Source: Nitrospiria bacterium
GTDB lineage: Bacteria > Nitrospirota > CAKKRA01 > 9FT-COMBO-42-15
DNA: 18,520 nucleotides
Assembly (NCBI GenBank): GCA_919903585.1
Contig: CAKKST010000106.1
Coordinates: 1-18,520, forward strand
Direction of reading: 5' to 3'
Position numbers and translations under genes: made by a program. Positions 6,933-13,577 of this stretch are shown here, piece by piece (positions within the stretch are counted from its first letter, which is position 1; every line of letters starts with the position of its first letter). Below the pieces are notes generated by a model. It ran no database searches. It had not been told where the DNA came from and saw only the letters and a list, made by a program, of their open reading frames with translations.

Positions 6933-9298
6933 ACACTCAAATAATCGGAATCTTCCTATTCTCTGCTTCATTATTACTACTTGAGATAACCCTCACAAGG
7001 CTGAGCTCTGTAATTCTCTCCTACCATCATGTCTTCCTCGTGGTTTCAATCTCCATGCTGGGGCTTGGAATTGGCGGTCTTGCTGCCTTTTACCTTGCCA
7101 ATAAACCTGAGAAGGGCGAGAGATATCTGCTGCTGAGCTGTGCATTATTTATTATCTCCACACCTATCTCAATAATCTTAATGTCGCAGCTTCCTTATAC
7201 GCCCAATATCTTCTTCTATGCCTTTTTAATGTTCATCCCCTTTTTCTTTGCAGGCATTCTCTTATCTATCATATTCAGGCTCTATCCTGAATATAGCTCA
7301 AGGCTTTATGCAGCAGATATTGCCGGCGCAGCAGCAGGGGTGGCCGCAGCAGTACTTTTGCTGAAACTATCAGGCGGGGTAAATAGCGCACTCTTTGCTG
7401 CTGTAATGGCATCAGCGGCAATGATATTTTTCAGCCTCAGGACAAAGAAATTTATTTTGCCTGTCCTGTTTACTCTTATTACCTCTACTCTCTTTCTTGC
7501 AAATCTATCATTCCCATTTGCAAAAGAGGTGCCTATAGGCGACGACCCTGTAAAGGATTTAAGCAGATTACTCGCTGATCCTGAAAGTGGCGGTGAGATT
7601 ATTGAAACACGGTGGAGCGCCTTTGGCAGAACAGACCTTGTAAGGCACACAAAGAACGAGGGATTTATGACCCTCTTTGTGGACGGGACAGCAGGAACGC
7701 CAATGTACCGCTTTAACGGTGATATTAAAAATCCTGATAGTATGATAAAAGAGATGCCTCAAACCTTTCCGGGATATTTTCCATTTCTCTTTCTCACAGA
7801 GCATGAAAAGGAAAATACCCTGATTATCGGCAGCGGCGGCGGCAGGGATGTGCTTATTGCATTAATGGCAGGTATAAAGGATATAACAGCAGTGGAGATA
7901 AACAGGGAGCTGGTTGATATTGTAAAGGAGCGCGTCGGTTTTAATGGCGGAATCTATACTAAATATAAAAATGTAAATGTTCTTATTGATGAGGGGAGGA
8001 GCTTCCTCAGGCGATCAGATCATAAATATAACTCAATTATACTTACACTGCCTGTTACAAAGAGCAGCAGGAGCATAGAGGGCTATGCGCTTACAGAGAG
8101 CTTTCTTTTGACCTCTGAATCTATCAGCGATTATCTTGAGCATTTAAAAGATGACGGCCAGCTTATTGTGCTTGTTCATAACAAGAACATGGCCATGAGG
8201 CTGGTTTCGCTTGCGCTTGATGCAATGAAGGATGCTGGAATAGACAATCCCGCAGCAATGAGGCGCATATATCTATTTGGCGAGAAGCTCCCATTATTTG
8301 TTTTAAAGAAAAGGCCATTCACTGAGGATGAGATAAGCCTCAGGGCAGCGGAGATGAGAAGGCTCGGCTTTGATGAGGGCATTCTCTTTATGCCTTATAA
8401 TAAGATTAATAGCCAGGATTCTTTAAACAGGACGCTGGCATTGATTGCAAGTGGACAGGTTACGATGGATAAGGTTATTAAGGCATCTGATAAGGATATG
8501 TCGCCTGTAACAGATGACAGCCCTTTTTTCTATAAATTTGAAAAGGGGCTGCCAGAGAATATCGTGAGCCTCCTTTGGTTCGCTGTCATACTATCTATAA
8601 TAATAACTTTCCTGCCATTTATACTCAGCCTTAAATCAAAACTTAACCTCTCAACCTTTAAACCAGCGCTGCTCTTTGTCCTTCTCGGCGCAGGGTTTAT
8701 GATCCTTGAGGTATCTTTTATCCAGAGATTTATCCTATTTTTAGGCGCGCCGGTTATCTCTCTTTCGGTGTTTCTGATAACACTTTTTACTGGAATGGGA
8801 TTTGGAAGCCTTTACAGCAGCAGGTTTGAAGCCTACACCACACCCCCCTTTAATTCCCCCCTTAGTAAGGGGGGACACAGAGGGGTTGAGGTGGGAGGGT
8901 CAGGGAAAGTGTCCAATATTATAGCTTCTAAGATAAGCCTCTACGCTTTTCTGATAGGTATAATAATTCTTATCTACACGCTTCTTTTGCCTTATCTAAG
9001 ATTTTTTATCGGCTATGACCTCGGCACAAGGGTATTAATAACTGTAATCTTGCTCCTGCCGCTCGGCTTTTTATTGGGAATCCCCTTTCCTTCAGGCATA
9101 AGGGCATTAAAGCAGGAAAACAAAGAATCCTTGATCCCTTGGATGTGGGGGATCAATGGCGCAGCATCAGTTCTCGGCTCTGCCCTTGCTGTGGCCATTG
9201 CAATCAAAATCGGATTTACCGCCGCAGGGCTTACCGGCGCAGGCTGCTATCTTCTTATCGGCCTAATCTACATCTCCCATCAGAACAAAAGAACCTGA
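6929..9298 (+). CDS. Polytopic membrane protein with spermidine-synthase-like Rossmann domain
   Basis: A 789-aa protein starting at TTG within the preceding stop (4-nt overlap TTGA). About six hydrophobic segments fill residues 1-190, a soluble nucleotide-binding domain spans about 290-480, and further membrane segments run from about 545 to the end. The soluble part has the spermidine synthase SAM-binding pattern: LIIGSGGGRDVL (298-309) and AVEINREL with acidic E323. The strand that carries the catalytic Asp in true enzymes reads SIILTLPVTKS, without the D..DP motif, so aminopropyl transfer is doubtful. Residues about 637-658 come from a palindromic DNA repeat inserted in frame in a loop between membrane segments. 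Such membrane spermidine-synthase-like proteins are common, but their function is unknown. Confidence 0.82.
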   Translation: MNTQIIGIFLFSASLLLLEITLTRLSSVILSYHHVFLVVSISMLGLGIGGLAAFYLANKPEKGERYLLLSCALFIISTPISIILMSQLPYTPNIFFYAFLMFIPFFFAGILLSIIFRLYPEYSSRLYAADIAGAAAGVAAAVLLLKLSGGVNSALFAAVMASAAMIFFSLRTKKFILPVLFTLITSTLFLANLSFPFAKEVPIGDDPVKDLSRLLADPESGGEIIETRWSAFGRTDLVRHTKNEGFMTLFVDGTAGTPMYRFNGDIKNPDSMIKEMPQTFPGYFPFLFLTEHEKENTLIIGSGGGRDVLIALMAGIKDITAVEINRELVDIVKERVGFNGGIYTKYKNVNVLIDEGRSFLRRSDHKYNSIILTLPVTKSSRSIEGYALTESFLLTSESISDYLEHLKDDGQLIVLVHNKNMAMRLVSLALDAMKDAGIDNPAAMRRIYLFGEKLPLFVLKKRPFTEDEISLRAAEMRRLGFDEGILFMPYNKINSQDSLNRTLALIASGQVTMDKVIKASDKDMSPVTDDSPFFYKFEKGLPENIVSLLWFAVILSIIITFLPFILSLKSKLNLSTFKPALLFVLLGAGFMILEVSFIQRFILFLGAPVISLSVFLITLFTGMGFGSLYSSRFEAYTTPPFNSPLSKGGHRGVEVGGSGKVSNIIASKISLYAFLIGIIILIYTLLLPYLRFFIGYDLGTRVLITVILLLPLGFLLGIPFPSGIRALKQENKESLIPWMWGINGAASVLGSALAVAIAIKIGFTAAGLTGAGCYLLIGLIYISHQNKRT
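8837..8906. repeat. Palindromic repeat inside a coding region
   Basis: A C-rich/G-rich element (CCCCCCTT around TAGT with AAGGGGGG as core, then a GAGGGGTTGAGGTGGGAGGG tail) matches the general form of the intergenic repeats in this window and encodes TTPPFNSPLSKGGHRGVEVG. The frame stays open through it. It encodes a Pro/Gly-rich hydrophilic stretch unlike the surrounding membrane segments. Confidence 0.75.
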
Positions 9299-9346
9299 TA
9301 AAAACCATTTCTTATTTACGCCTCTGATTCTTTTTTTATTTTTCCC

Positions 9347-9375
9347 TTGACACAGATTCCTTTTTAATGTATATT
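9347..9375 (+). promoter_or_regulatory. Sigma70-type promoter of the peroxide-defence cluster
   Basis: TTGACA (9347-9352), a 17-nt spacer and TATATT (9370-9375) form a near-consensus promoter. The start site would lie near 9382, inside the palindrome described next, giving a leader of about 50 nt before the regulator gene. Confidence 0.8.
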
Positions 9376-9415
9376 TATTATCATATAGTAAAAATTACTA
9401 TTTGATAATAAATAT
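9371..9415. promoter_or_regulatory. 45-bp near-perfect palindrome, probable Fur/PerR operator
   Basis: Arms of 21 nt (9371-9391 and 9395-9415) are complementary except for one mismatched pair (9384/9402), around an AAA centre. Each arm contains TTATTATCA or its complement TGATAATAA, close to Fur/PerR half-sites but pointing outward from the centre. It overlaps the -10 hexamer and the predicted transcription start, so bound repressor would block RNA polymerase. Position in front of a PerR-like gene points to autoregulation. Confidence 0.7.
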
Positions 9416-9429
9416 TGGTAATAAATACT

Positions 9430-9858
9430 ATGGAAAAGGCGTCAGGTTTTATTGCAAAATGCAGGGAGAGGGGGCTAAAGCTTACGCCCCAAAGGCTTGC
9501 GATCCATAAGATCCTTGCGGCAAAGGCGCAGCACCCGACTATAAATGAGGTGTACGAGAGGATAAAGAAGGACTACCCTTCTCTTTCCTTAAACACTGTT
9601 TATAAGACCCTGCAGCTCTTTATTGAACTCGGCATGGCATCACAGTTTACCACGAAGGAGGGTGTGATAAGGTATGAGATAAAGATACAGCCCCATCACC
9701 ATATCCTCTGCCTGAAATGCAGGAGGATTAATGACATCTTTGACAGCTCCCTTGACAAATTAAAGGTGTCTCCGCCTTTAAAAGGCGGATTTGAAATAAT
9801 AAGGCATGATGTAATATTTTACGGTTATTGCAGTGAATGTAAGCAAGAAGGGAGGTGA
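9430..9858 (+). CDS. perR: Fur-family metalloregulator, PerR-like
   Basis: A 142-aa winged-helix repressor. The DNA-binding domain has LKLTPQRLAI (residues 16-25), QHPT with the metal-site His, and SLNTVYKTLQL (recognition helix). The regulatory part has HHHILCLKC and a C-terminal CSEC; these two CxxC pairs form the structural Zn site. The Asp in CRRIND aligns with the PerR-specific Asp104 of B. subtilis (Fur has Glu), while the position of PerR Asp85 appears to be Glu. ATG 9430 is preferred over the upstream TTG at 9415, which falls within the palindrome; neither has a strong ribosome binding site. Followed at once by rubrerythrin, a classic PerR target. Residues SPPLKGG come from a short palindrome near 9770. 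PerR rather than Fur is an inference. Confidence 0.85.
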   Translation: MEKASGFIAKCRERGLKLTPQRLAIHKILAAKAQHPTINEVYERIKKDYPSLSLNTVYKTLQLFIELGMASQFTTKEGVIRYEIKIQPHHHILCLKCRRINDIFDSSLDKLKVSPPLKGGFEIIRHDVIFYGYCSECKQEGR

Positions 9859-9862
9859 TACT

Positions 9863-10243
9863 ATGGCTAAGACAGCAGATAATTTAGAGATGAATTTTAA
9901 GGGCGAGACCAGCGAAGTCGGTCTATATCTCGCAATGTCCAAGCAGGCAGAGGTTGAAGGACATCCTGACATTGCCATGTACCTGCGCCAGGTAGCAATG
10001 GATGAGGCTTGGCATGCTGCATGGGTTGCAAAGATTCAGGGCAAGATTGGCGATACAAAGGCAAACCTTGAAAAAATGATCAAGGGCGAGACAGGCGCCT
10101 GCGCTGGCAAGGCAGATGCTGCAAAGCTCGCAAAGGATGAAGGCAATGACGAGGCAGCAAAATTCTTTGACGCAGCGTCCAAGGATGAAGACAGGCATCG
10201 CGCAGGGCTTGAGGGATTTTTAAAAAAGATGAATTCTCATTAA
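9863..10243 (+). CDS. Rubrerythrin-like diiron protein without rubredoxin domain
   Basis: A 126-aa four-helix protein of the ferritin-like superfamily. It has the rubrerythrin helix pattern: KGETSEVGLYLAM, then DEAWHAAW (ExxH), KGETGACAGKADAAKLAKDE and DEDRHR (ExxH), which would supply the carboxylate and His ligands of a diiron peroxidase centre. No CxxC rubredoxin tail is present. The ATG at 9863 is chosen because GGAGGTGA, overlapping the regulator's stop, lies 4-5 nt upstream; an ATG-like extension from 9833 would overlap the regulator. It follows the regulator by 4 nt, so it is co-transcribed. Probable role is peroxide reduction in the cytoplasm, taking electrons from a separate rubredoxin. 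Confidence 0.9.
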   Translation: MAKTADNLEMNFKGETSEVGLYLAMSKQAEVEGHPDIAMYLRQVAMDEAWHAAWVAKIQGKIGDTKANLEKMIKGETGACAGKADAAKLAKDEGNDEAAKFFDAASKDEDRHRAGLEGFLKKMNSH

Positions 10244-10246
10244 AGA

Positions 10247-10274
10247 GTAGGGGCCATTCATGAATTGCCCCTAC
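10247..10274. repeat. GTAGGGGC...GCCCCTAC palindrome
   Basis: Arms GTAGGGGC and GCCCCTAC surround an inner palindrome ATTCATGAAT. It lies between the rubrerythrin stop and the cupin ribosome binding site and belongs to the same family as the elements at 898, 5442 and 14445. Confidence 0.8.
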
Positions 10275-10296
10275 AGAAATTTATGGAGGTATTAAT

Positions 10297-10638
10297 ATGG
10301 ATTGCGTAGATGTATTAAAAAAGAAGGAGTTTAAGGACGATGGTGTAAACAAGGTAACATATCTGAAAACAGAGCAAATTACAGCAGATACCTATTATTT
10401 CAAACAGGGACAGGTGCTTGATTACCACAGGCACCCGGAAGGGGATCAGATCTTCTTTATCAATGAAGGCGAAGGCGAATTTTATATTGATAATGGGAAG
10501 GAAGAAAAAATCCCTGTGCGCTCAGGCATGACAGTCCTTGCGCCCAAGAATGTCTGGCACAAGCTTGTATGCACAGGCAAGGAAGGCCTTGTGGCATCGC
10601 AGGTTACTAAGCAACCTGCCGGCATGGAGAAGAGATAA
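10297..10638 (+). CDS. Small single-domain cupin
   Basis: A 113-aa beta-barrel protein. Cupin motif 1 is seen in YHRHPEGDQIFFINEGEGEF (HxH then Q in place of the usual Glu three to four residues later), and motif 2 in GMTVLAPKNVWHKLV with the last metal His. GGAGGT (10285-10290) is well placed before the ATG. It lies between two rubrerythrin genes in the peroxide-defence cluster, which suggests a metal-dependent or sensing role under oxidative stress, but substrate and reaction cannot be read from the sequence. Cupins of this size include mannose-6-phosphate isomerase-like and dioxygenase-like proteins. Confidence 0.85.
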   Translation: MDCVDVLKKKEFKDDGVNKVTYLKTEQITADTYYFKQGQVLDYHRHPEGDQIFFINEGEGEFYIDNGKEEKIPVRSGMTVLAPKNVWHKLVCTGKEGLVASQVTKQPAGMEKR

Positions 10639-10643
10639 AATTC

Positions 10644-10673
10644 TTGACTTTAGGCTATGTGAGGGTGTATATT
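10644..10673 (+). promoter_or_regulatory. Promoter for the second rubrerythrin unit
   Basis: TTGACT (10644-10649), an 18-nt spacer and TATATT (10668-10673), starting 6 nt after the cupin stop. It would give a leader of about 200 nt before the rubrerythrin at 10878. A hairpin (10689-10711) lies just downstream. Confidence 0.6.
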
Positions 10674-10688
10674 TTATTTGTGTCCTAT

Positions 10689-10711
10689 GATCCCGCCTGA
10701 AAGGCGGGGTC
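10689..10711 (+). repeat. CCCGCCT/AGGCGGG hairpin
   Basis: CCCGCCT and AGGCGGG pair around GAA, with GA/TC extending the arms. There is no T-run after it, so it is not an evident intrinsic terminator; it may be another short palindromic repeat or a structural part of the leader. Confidence 0.5.
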
Positions 10712-10814
10712 AGCAGGGCATAAGAATCAGGCATTAATTAATTCAAGAAGAATCACTAATCCTATCACAACCAGCTTTCTTAAAAAGATTTACAAAGTAA
10801 TTCCTTAACAATCA

Positions 10815-10868
10815 GGAGGCATAATTACTCCCTCATATCTTAAAGCCTCTCAGGTCGGTGAAAGGAGG
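10815..10868 (+). promoter_or_regulatory. Possible structured leader before rubrerythrin
   Basis: GAGGC (10816-10820) can pair with GCCTC (10845-10849), and the same GCCTCT segment can instead cover the ribosome binding site GGAGG (10864-10868). An internal GGAG/CTCC pairing (10815-10818 with 10829-10832) is also possible. No known riboswitch class was recognised. Confidence 0.3.
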
Positions 10869-10877
10869 AAGGCACAG

Positions 10878-11381
10878 ATGAAAAAAATGACAGAAGAGAA
10901 TCTAAAGGCTGCCTTTGCAGGTGAGAGTCAGGCGCATATGAAATATCTGGTTTTTGCTGACAAGGCAGAACAGGAAGGAAAATTGAATACTGCGCGGCTC
11001 TTTAAGGCGATTGCATATGCAGAGCAGGTTCATGCAACAAATCATCTAAAGGCGCTGGGCAACGTTAAGTCCACATCAGAGAATTTAGACACAGCAATTG
11101 GAGGAGAGACCTTTGAGGTAGAGGAGATGTATCCTGCCTATAATGCTGTGGCCGAGCTTCAAAATGAAAAGGGCGCAAAAAAGAGCATGGGCTGGGCAGA
11201 GGAGGCAGAAAAGATACATATCACGCTCTATGGCAATGCAAAAAAGGCAATGCTAAAAGGCGAGGATGTAAAGGTCGGCGATATTTATATCTGCGAATTC
11301 TGCGGCTATACTGCTGAAGGCAAGGCTCCTGACAAGTGTCCGCTCTGCGGCGCAGCAAAGGACAAGTTTAAGAAATTTTAA
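10878..11381 (+). CDS. rbr: Rubrerythrin with C-terminal rubredoxin domain
   Basis: A 167-aa two-domain peroxidase. The N-terminal ferritin-like diiron domain (about residues 3-130) starts with NLKAAFAGESQAHMKY and has EQVHATNH and EEAEKIHI as ExxH-type ligand motifs. The C-terminal rubredoxin domain has YICEFCGY and CPLCGAAKDKF, four Cys for one iron. It reduces hydrogen peroxide in the cytoplasm with electrons from rubredoxin or flavodoxin-type donors. AAAGGAGG is 9-10 nt before the ATG. It is somewhat shorter than classical rubrerythrin (about 190 aa) and resembles the common short form. The next gene follows after 15 nt. It has its own promoter and leader, so may be controlled apart from the regulator's unit. 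Confidence 0.95.
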   Translation: MKKMTEENLKAAFAGESQAHMKYLVFADKAEQEGKLNTARLFKAIAYAEQVHATNHLKALGNVKSTSENLDTAIGGETFEVEEMYPAYNAVAELQNEKGAKKSMGWAEEAEKIHITLYGNAKKAMLKGEDVKVGDIYICEFCGYTAEGKAPDKCPLCGAAKDKFKKF

Positions 11382-11396
11382 CTGAGGAGGAATGCT

Positions 11397-11729
11397 ATGA
11401 AATGGAAATGCGGAATATGCGGATATATCCATGACGGCGAGAATGCGCCGGAGAAATGCCCCAAGTGCGGAGCGCCAAAGGAAAAATTTGAAAAACTCAC
11501 TGATGACTCAGCAAGGCTTATTGATAAATCAAGGTTTACAAATCTGCTTCATCAAAGGCTCGCCTCAGCGCTTGATGAGCTTACTGCAATAAGCGACAAG
11601 GGCATTGCAGACAACCTTGATCCAGGCTGCGTGGATATCTTTAAAAAGGCAAAGGCAGAGGCGTTTATCATTAGCCAGATGATTAAGGCAGAGATACAGA
11701 CCCATATCAGCAAAGGAAAATGGGGCTAA
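11397..11729 (+). CDS. Rubredoxin-type iron domain fused to a helical domain
   Basis: A 110-aa protein. Residues 1-33 form a short rubredoxin-like site, WKCGICGYIHDGENAPEKCPKCGAPKEKF, with two CxxC knuckles, very similar to the tail of the rubrerythrin just upstream. The remaining 75 residues are predicted helical (HQRLASALDELTAIS, KKAKAEAFIISQMIKAEI) with no recognised family and no ExxH pair. GAGGAGG precedes the ATG, and the gene begins 15 nt after the rubrerythrin stop. Likely an electron carrier for the rubrerythrins, with the helical part perhaps docking to a partner. It could have arisen by duplication of the rubrerythrin tail. Confidence 0.85.
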   Translation: MKWKCGICGYIHDGENAPEKCPKCGAPKEKFEKLTDDSARLIDKSRFTNLLHQRLASALDELTAISDKGIADNLDPGCVDIFKKAKAEAFIISQMIKAEIQTHISKGKWG

Positions 11730-11791
11730 AGCAGCAGTGGAAGATATCAGTGAGAAGATGTTAGTGATAAAAAAAGAAAGGACGGTGTAAG

Positions 11792-12214
11792 ATGAAAAAC
11801 CAAAAGATCATAGACGCATTAAATAAGGACAGGGCTGATGAGCTTGGCGCAATCATTCAATACATGGGGCATCATTATACTGCGGACGGTATGGAGAGCC
11901 CTGCTATAGTAGGGATTTTTAAGACAACTGCAATAGATGAAATGAAACATGCTGAGATGCTGGCTGAGAGAATTGTTTACCTTGGCGGTGATCCTGTAAA
12001 CAAACCCTCAGATATTAAAAAAGGCGGCGAGCTGAAGAAGATGGTTCAGGACGATCTGGCAAGCGAGAATGGTGCAATCAAGCAGTATAAGGAGCATATC
12101 AAACTATGTGCGGATGAAGGTGACTCAACAACAAGGCTGATGCTTGAAAATATCTTATCTGATGAGGAAAAGCATGCGGATCAATGGGAGACAATACTGG
12201 GGGTAAAGAAGTAA
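11792..12214 (+). CDS. Bacterioferritin-like diiron protein
   Basis: A 140-aa four-helix protein. Ligand motifs are DELGAIIQY (helix A Glu), IDEMKHAEM (ExxH, helix B), SENGAIKQY (helix C Glu) and DEEKHADQW (ExxH, helix D), the pattern of bacterioferritin and related ferritin-like proteins. The Met in DEMKHA matches the heme-ligating Met52 of bacterioferritin. It is about 15 residues shorter than standard Bfr. AAAGGACGGTG lies upstream of the ATG. Likely stores iron or keeps it from reacting with peroxide, in line with its place in the peroxide-defence cluster. Whether it forms a 24-mer or binds heme cannot be told. Confidence 0.87.
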   Translation: MKNQKIIDALNKDRADELGAIIQYMGHHYTADGMESPAIVGIFKTTAIDEMKHAEMLAERIVYLGGDPVNKPSDIKKGGELKKMVQDDLASENGAIKQYKEHIKLCADEGDSTTRLMLENILSDEEKHADQWETILGVKK

Positions 12215-12245
12215 CGAGGTAAGGAATTATAATTCTGTAATAAAG

Positions 12246-12288
12246 CCTCCCCTCCCTTGATGGGAGGGGATTAAGGGAAGGGTTAATC
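12246..12288. repeat. CCCCTCCCTTGATGGGAGGGG repeat
   Basis: Second copy of the element at 967, with the same head hairpin and a slightly changed tail (AAGGGAAGGGTTAAT). It lies between the bacterioferritin-like and flavodoxin genes. Confidence 0.85.
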
Positions 12289-12332
12289 ACCCTCACCCCA
12301 GCCCTCTCCCCCTAAGGGAGAGGGAGTTAAGG
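12289..12332. repeat. CCCTCACCCC/CCCTCTCCC hairpin repeat
   Basis: Second copy of the element at 851, directly joined to the previous repeat. The stem is CCCTCTCCC with GGGAGAGGG around CCTAA. It runs to within a few bases of the flavodoxin ribosome binding site. Confidence 0.8.
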
Positions 12333-12346
12333 AAATGAGGTTCAGA

Positions 12347-12775
12347 ATGCCCAAAATAGCAATAATCTATGGCACACAGGCAGGCAGCACAGAGATGATA
12401 GCGGTTGCAGTTGAAGAAGGTGTTAAGAAGGCCGGCTTAGATACTATATTGAAGAATGTAACAGTTGCGAAGCCTGACGACCTGAAGGACATTGACGGCC
12501 TTATCCTCGGCGCCCCCACCTATCATGCCGACCTCTTTGACGGCATGAAGAATTTTCTGCTAAGGATAAGGGATACTAATTTAAAAGGGAAGGTCGGCTC
12601 TGCCTTTGGCTCCTATGGCTGGAGCGGCGAGGCAGTGGAAAAGATGATAAGCACATTAAAATATTTTGGAATGAAGGTGGTTGAGCCGGGTCTGCTCATT
12701 AAAAATCAGCCGGATGAAAGCGGCCTTGATGAGTGCAGAAGATTTGGTGAAAAGATTGCCAAAAAAATTAAATAA
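12347..12775 (+). CDS. Flavodoxin (flavodiiron-protein-like flavodoxin domain, stand-alone)
   Basis: A 142-aa FMN-binding protein. The phosphate loop is YGTQAGSTEMIA, the first FMN loop is GAPTYHADLFDGMKNFL, and the second is GSAFGSYGWSGEAVEKM. The SYGWSGEA motif is typical of the C-terminal flavodoxin part of flavodiiron proteins (FprA/NorV), but no metallo-beta-lactamase domain is present. The start is taken at 12347 because GAGG (12337-12340) is 6 nt before it and MPKIAIIYGT is the usual beginning; an ATG at 12335 is also in frame. Likely a one- or two-electron carrier for the rubrerythrins or another reductase. It ends 2 nt from the convergent DUF4388 gene. Confidence 0.92.
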   Translation: MPKIAIIYGTQAGSTEMIAVAVEEGVKKAGLDTILKNVTVAKPDDLKDIDGLILGAPTYHADLFDGMKNFLLRIRDTNLKGKVGSAFGSYGWSGEAVEKMISTLKYFGMKVVEPGLLIKNQPDESGLDECRRFGEKIAKKIK

Positions 12776-12777
12776 TT

Positions 12778-13401
12778 TTATACACCGAACCCCTTCAATC
12801 TATCCACCATAGCTGATTCAGAGGTTCCCTTTTCCTTCTTCTCACGATTTTCTTCAATATCAATTATGTCTGAAAGATAAAGCATGTATATGGATTTTAA
12901 TGCCTCCTCCTTTATTATATCAGGCGGCCTTAACAAATAGTTGATTGTAGCGCCCTTCCTTACAGAATCAAGGATCGTGAGCTCGCTTGCAGTAAAATTT
13001 AGATTACCGCCAAATTTACCGAACTCAGGAGAAAGTATTAATTTTTTATTGTAATCAGGCAGGCCGCTCACCAAATTTATATTTACACTGCCGATAGTCT
13101 CCTTTAACTGCCTGTATAATACCTCTGGAATAAAATAGTTTATAGTCTCTCTGATTGGAGGAAGATTCTCCTGCCAGTTATATTCTCCGCTTTTTAACAA
13201 AAATATCTCCTTTAAGGATTCATTCTCATTCGCCATTTTATATTTTGCATAGACAATCTGCTTATCCTTTATATAAATGCTTCCAATAGAATTACCGCTT
13301 TTTACAAAAAGGACCCCTGTTGTATTTGAATGGTTAATCCTTTTGAGTATCTCATATACAACAAGACCATGCAGATTGCCCTTCAAACCCTTGTCCATCA
13401 T
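12778..13401 (-). CDS. DUF4388 (PATAN-like) domain protein
   Basis: A 207-aa soluble protein. The N-terminal 100 residues follow the DUF4388 pattern: LKGNLHGLVVYEILKRI, NTTGVLFVKSG, GSIYIKDKQIVYAKYK and LKSGEYNWQ. Such domains occur in two-component and gliding-related signalling proteins. The rest is helical with a likely winged-helix-like part (ASELTILDSVRKGATINYLL). No receiver or output domain is fused. GAGGG is 6 nt before the ATG. A strong promoter lies 37 nt upstream, so it is transcribed apart from the sulfur-carrier genes. It meets the flavodoxin gene tail to tail with 2 nt between stops. Probable regulatory or adaptor role, an inference. Confidence 0.72.
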   Translation of the reverse strand: MMDKGLKGNLHGLVVYEILKRINHSNTTGVLFVKSGNSIGSIYIKDKQIVYAKYKMANENESLKEIFLLKSGEYNWQENLPPIRETINYFIPEVLYRQLKETIGSVNINLVSGLPDYNKKLILSPEFGKFGGNLNFTASELTILDSVRKGATINYLLRPPDIIKEEALKSIYMLYLSDIIDIEENREKKEKGTSESAMVDRLKGFGV

Positions 13402-13437
13402 GAATTACCCTCACCTAAGAATTAAGCAGCTATTTTA

Positions 13438-13466
13438 AATATAACAGAGAGCTATAGTATTGTCAA
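13438..13466 (-). promoter_or_regulatory. Sigma70-type promoter of the DUF4388 gene
   Basis: On the - strand TTGACA (13466-13461), a 17-nt spacer and TATATT (13443-13438) give a near-consensus promoter. Transcription would begin near 13431, about 30 nt before the DUF4388 start. Confidence 0.8.
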
Positions 13467-13577
13467 ATAAGGCAAAAATACCGTCAAGAGTAAAATATTT
13501 AAAAACAAGAGGTTCTAAAATCAGCATGGAAATTATCACACCAGAATAGAAATTTTAAAATATACGAATTATAGAAC

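Noticed and set aside
9415..9430. TTG at 9415 as start of the Fur-family gene
   Set aside because: It lies on the right edge of the operator palindrome with no ribosome binding site, and it adds only VINT before the usual N-terminus.
10811..10877. Glycine riboswitch-like string CTCTCAGGTCGGTGAAAGG
   Set aside because: The CTCTCAGG stretch recalls the glycine aptamer, but the conserved CCGAAGG-type core and the surrounding stems are missing, and rubrerythrin is not a usual target.
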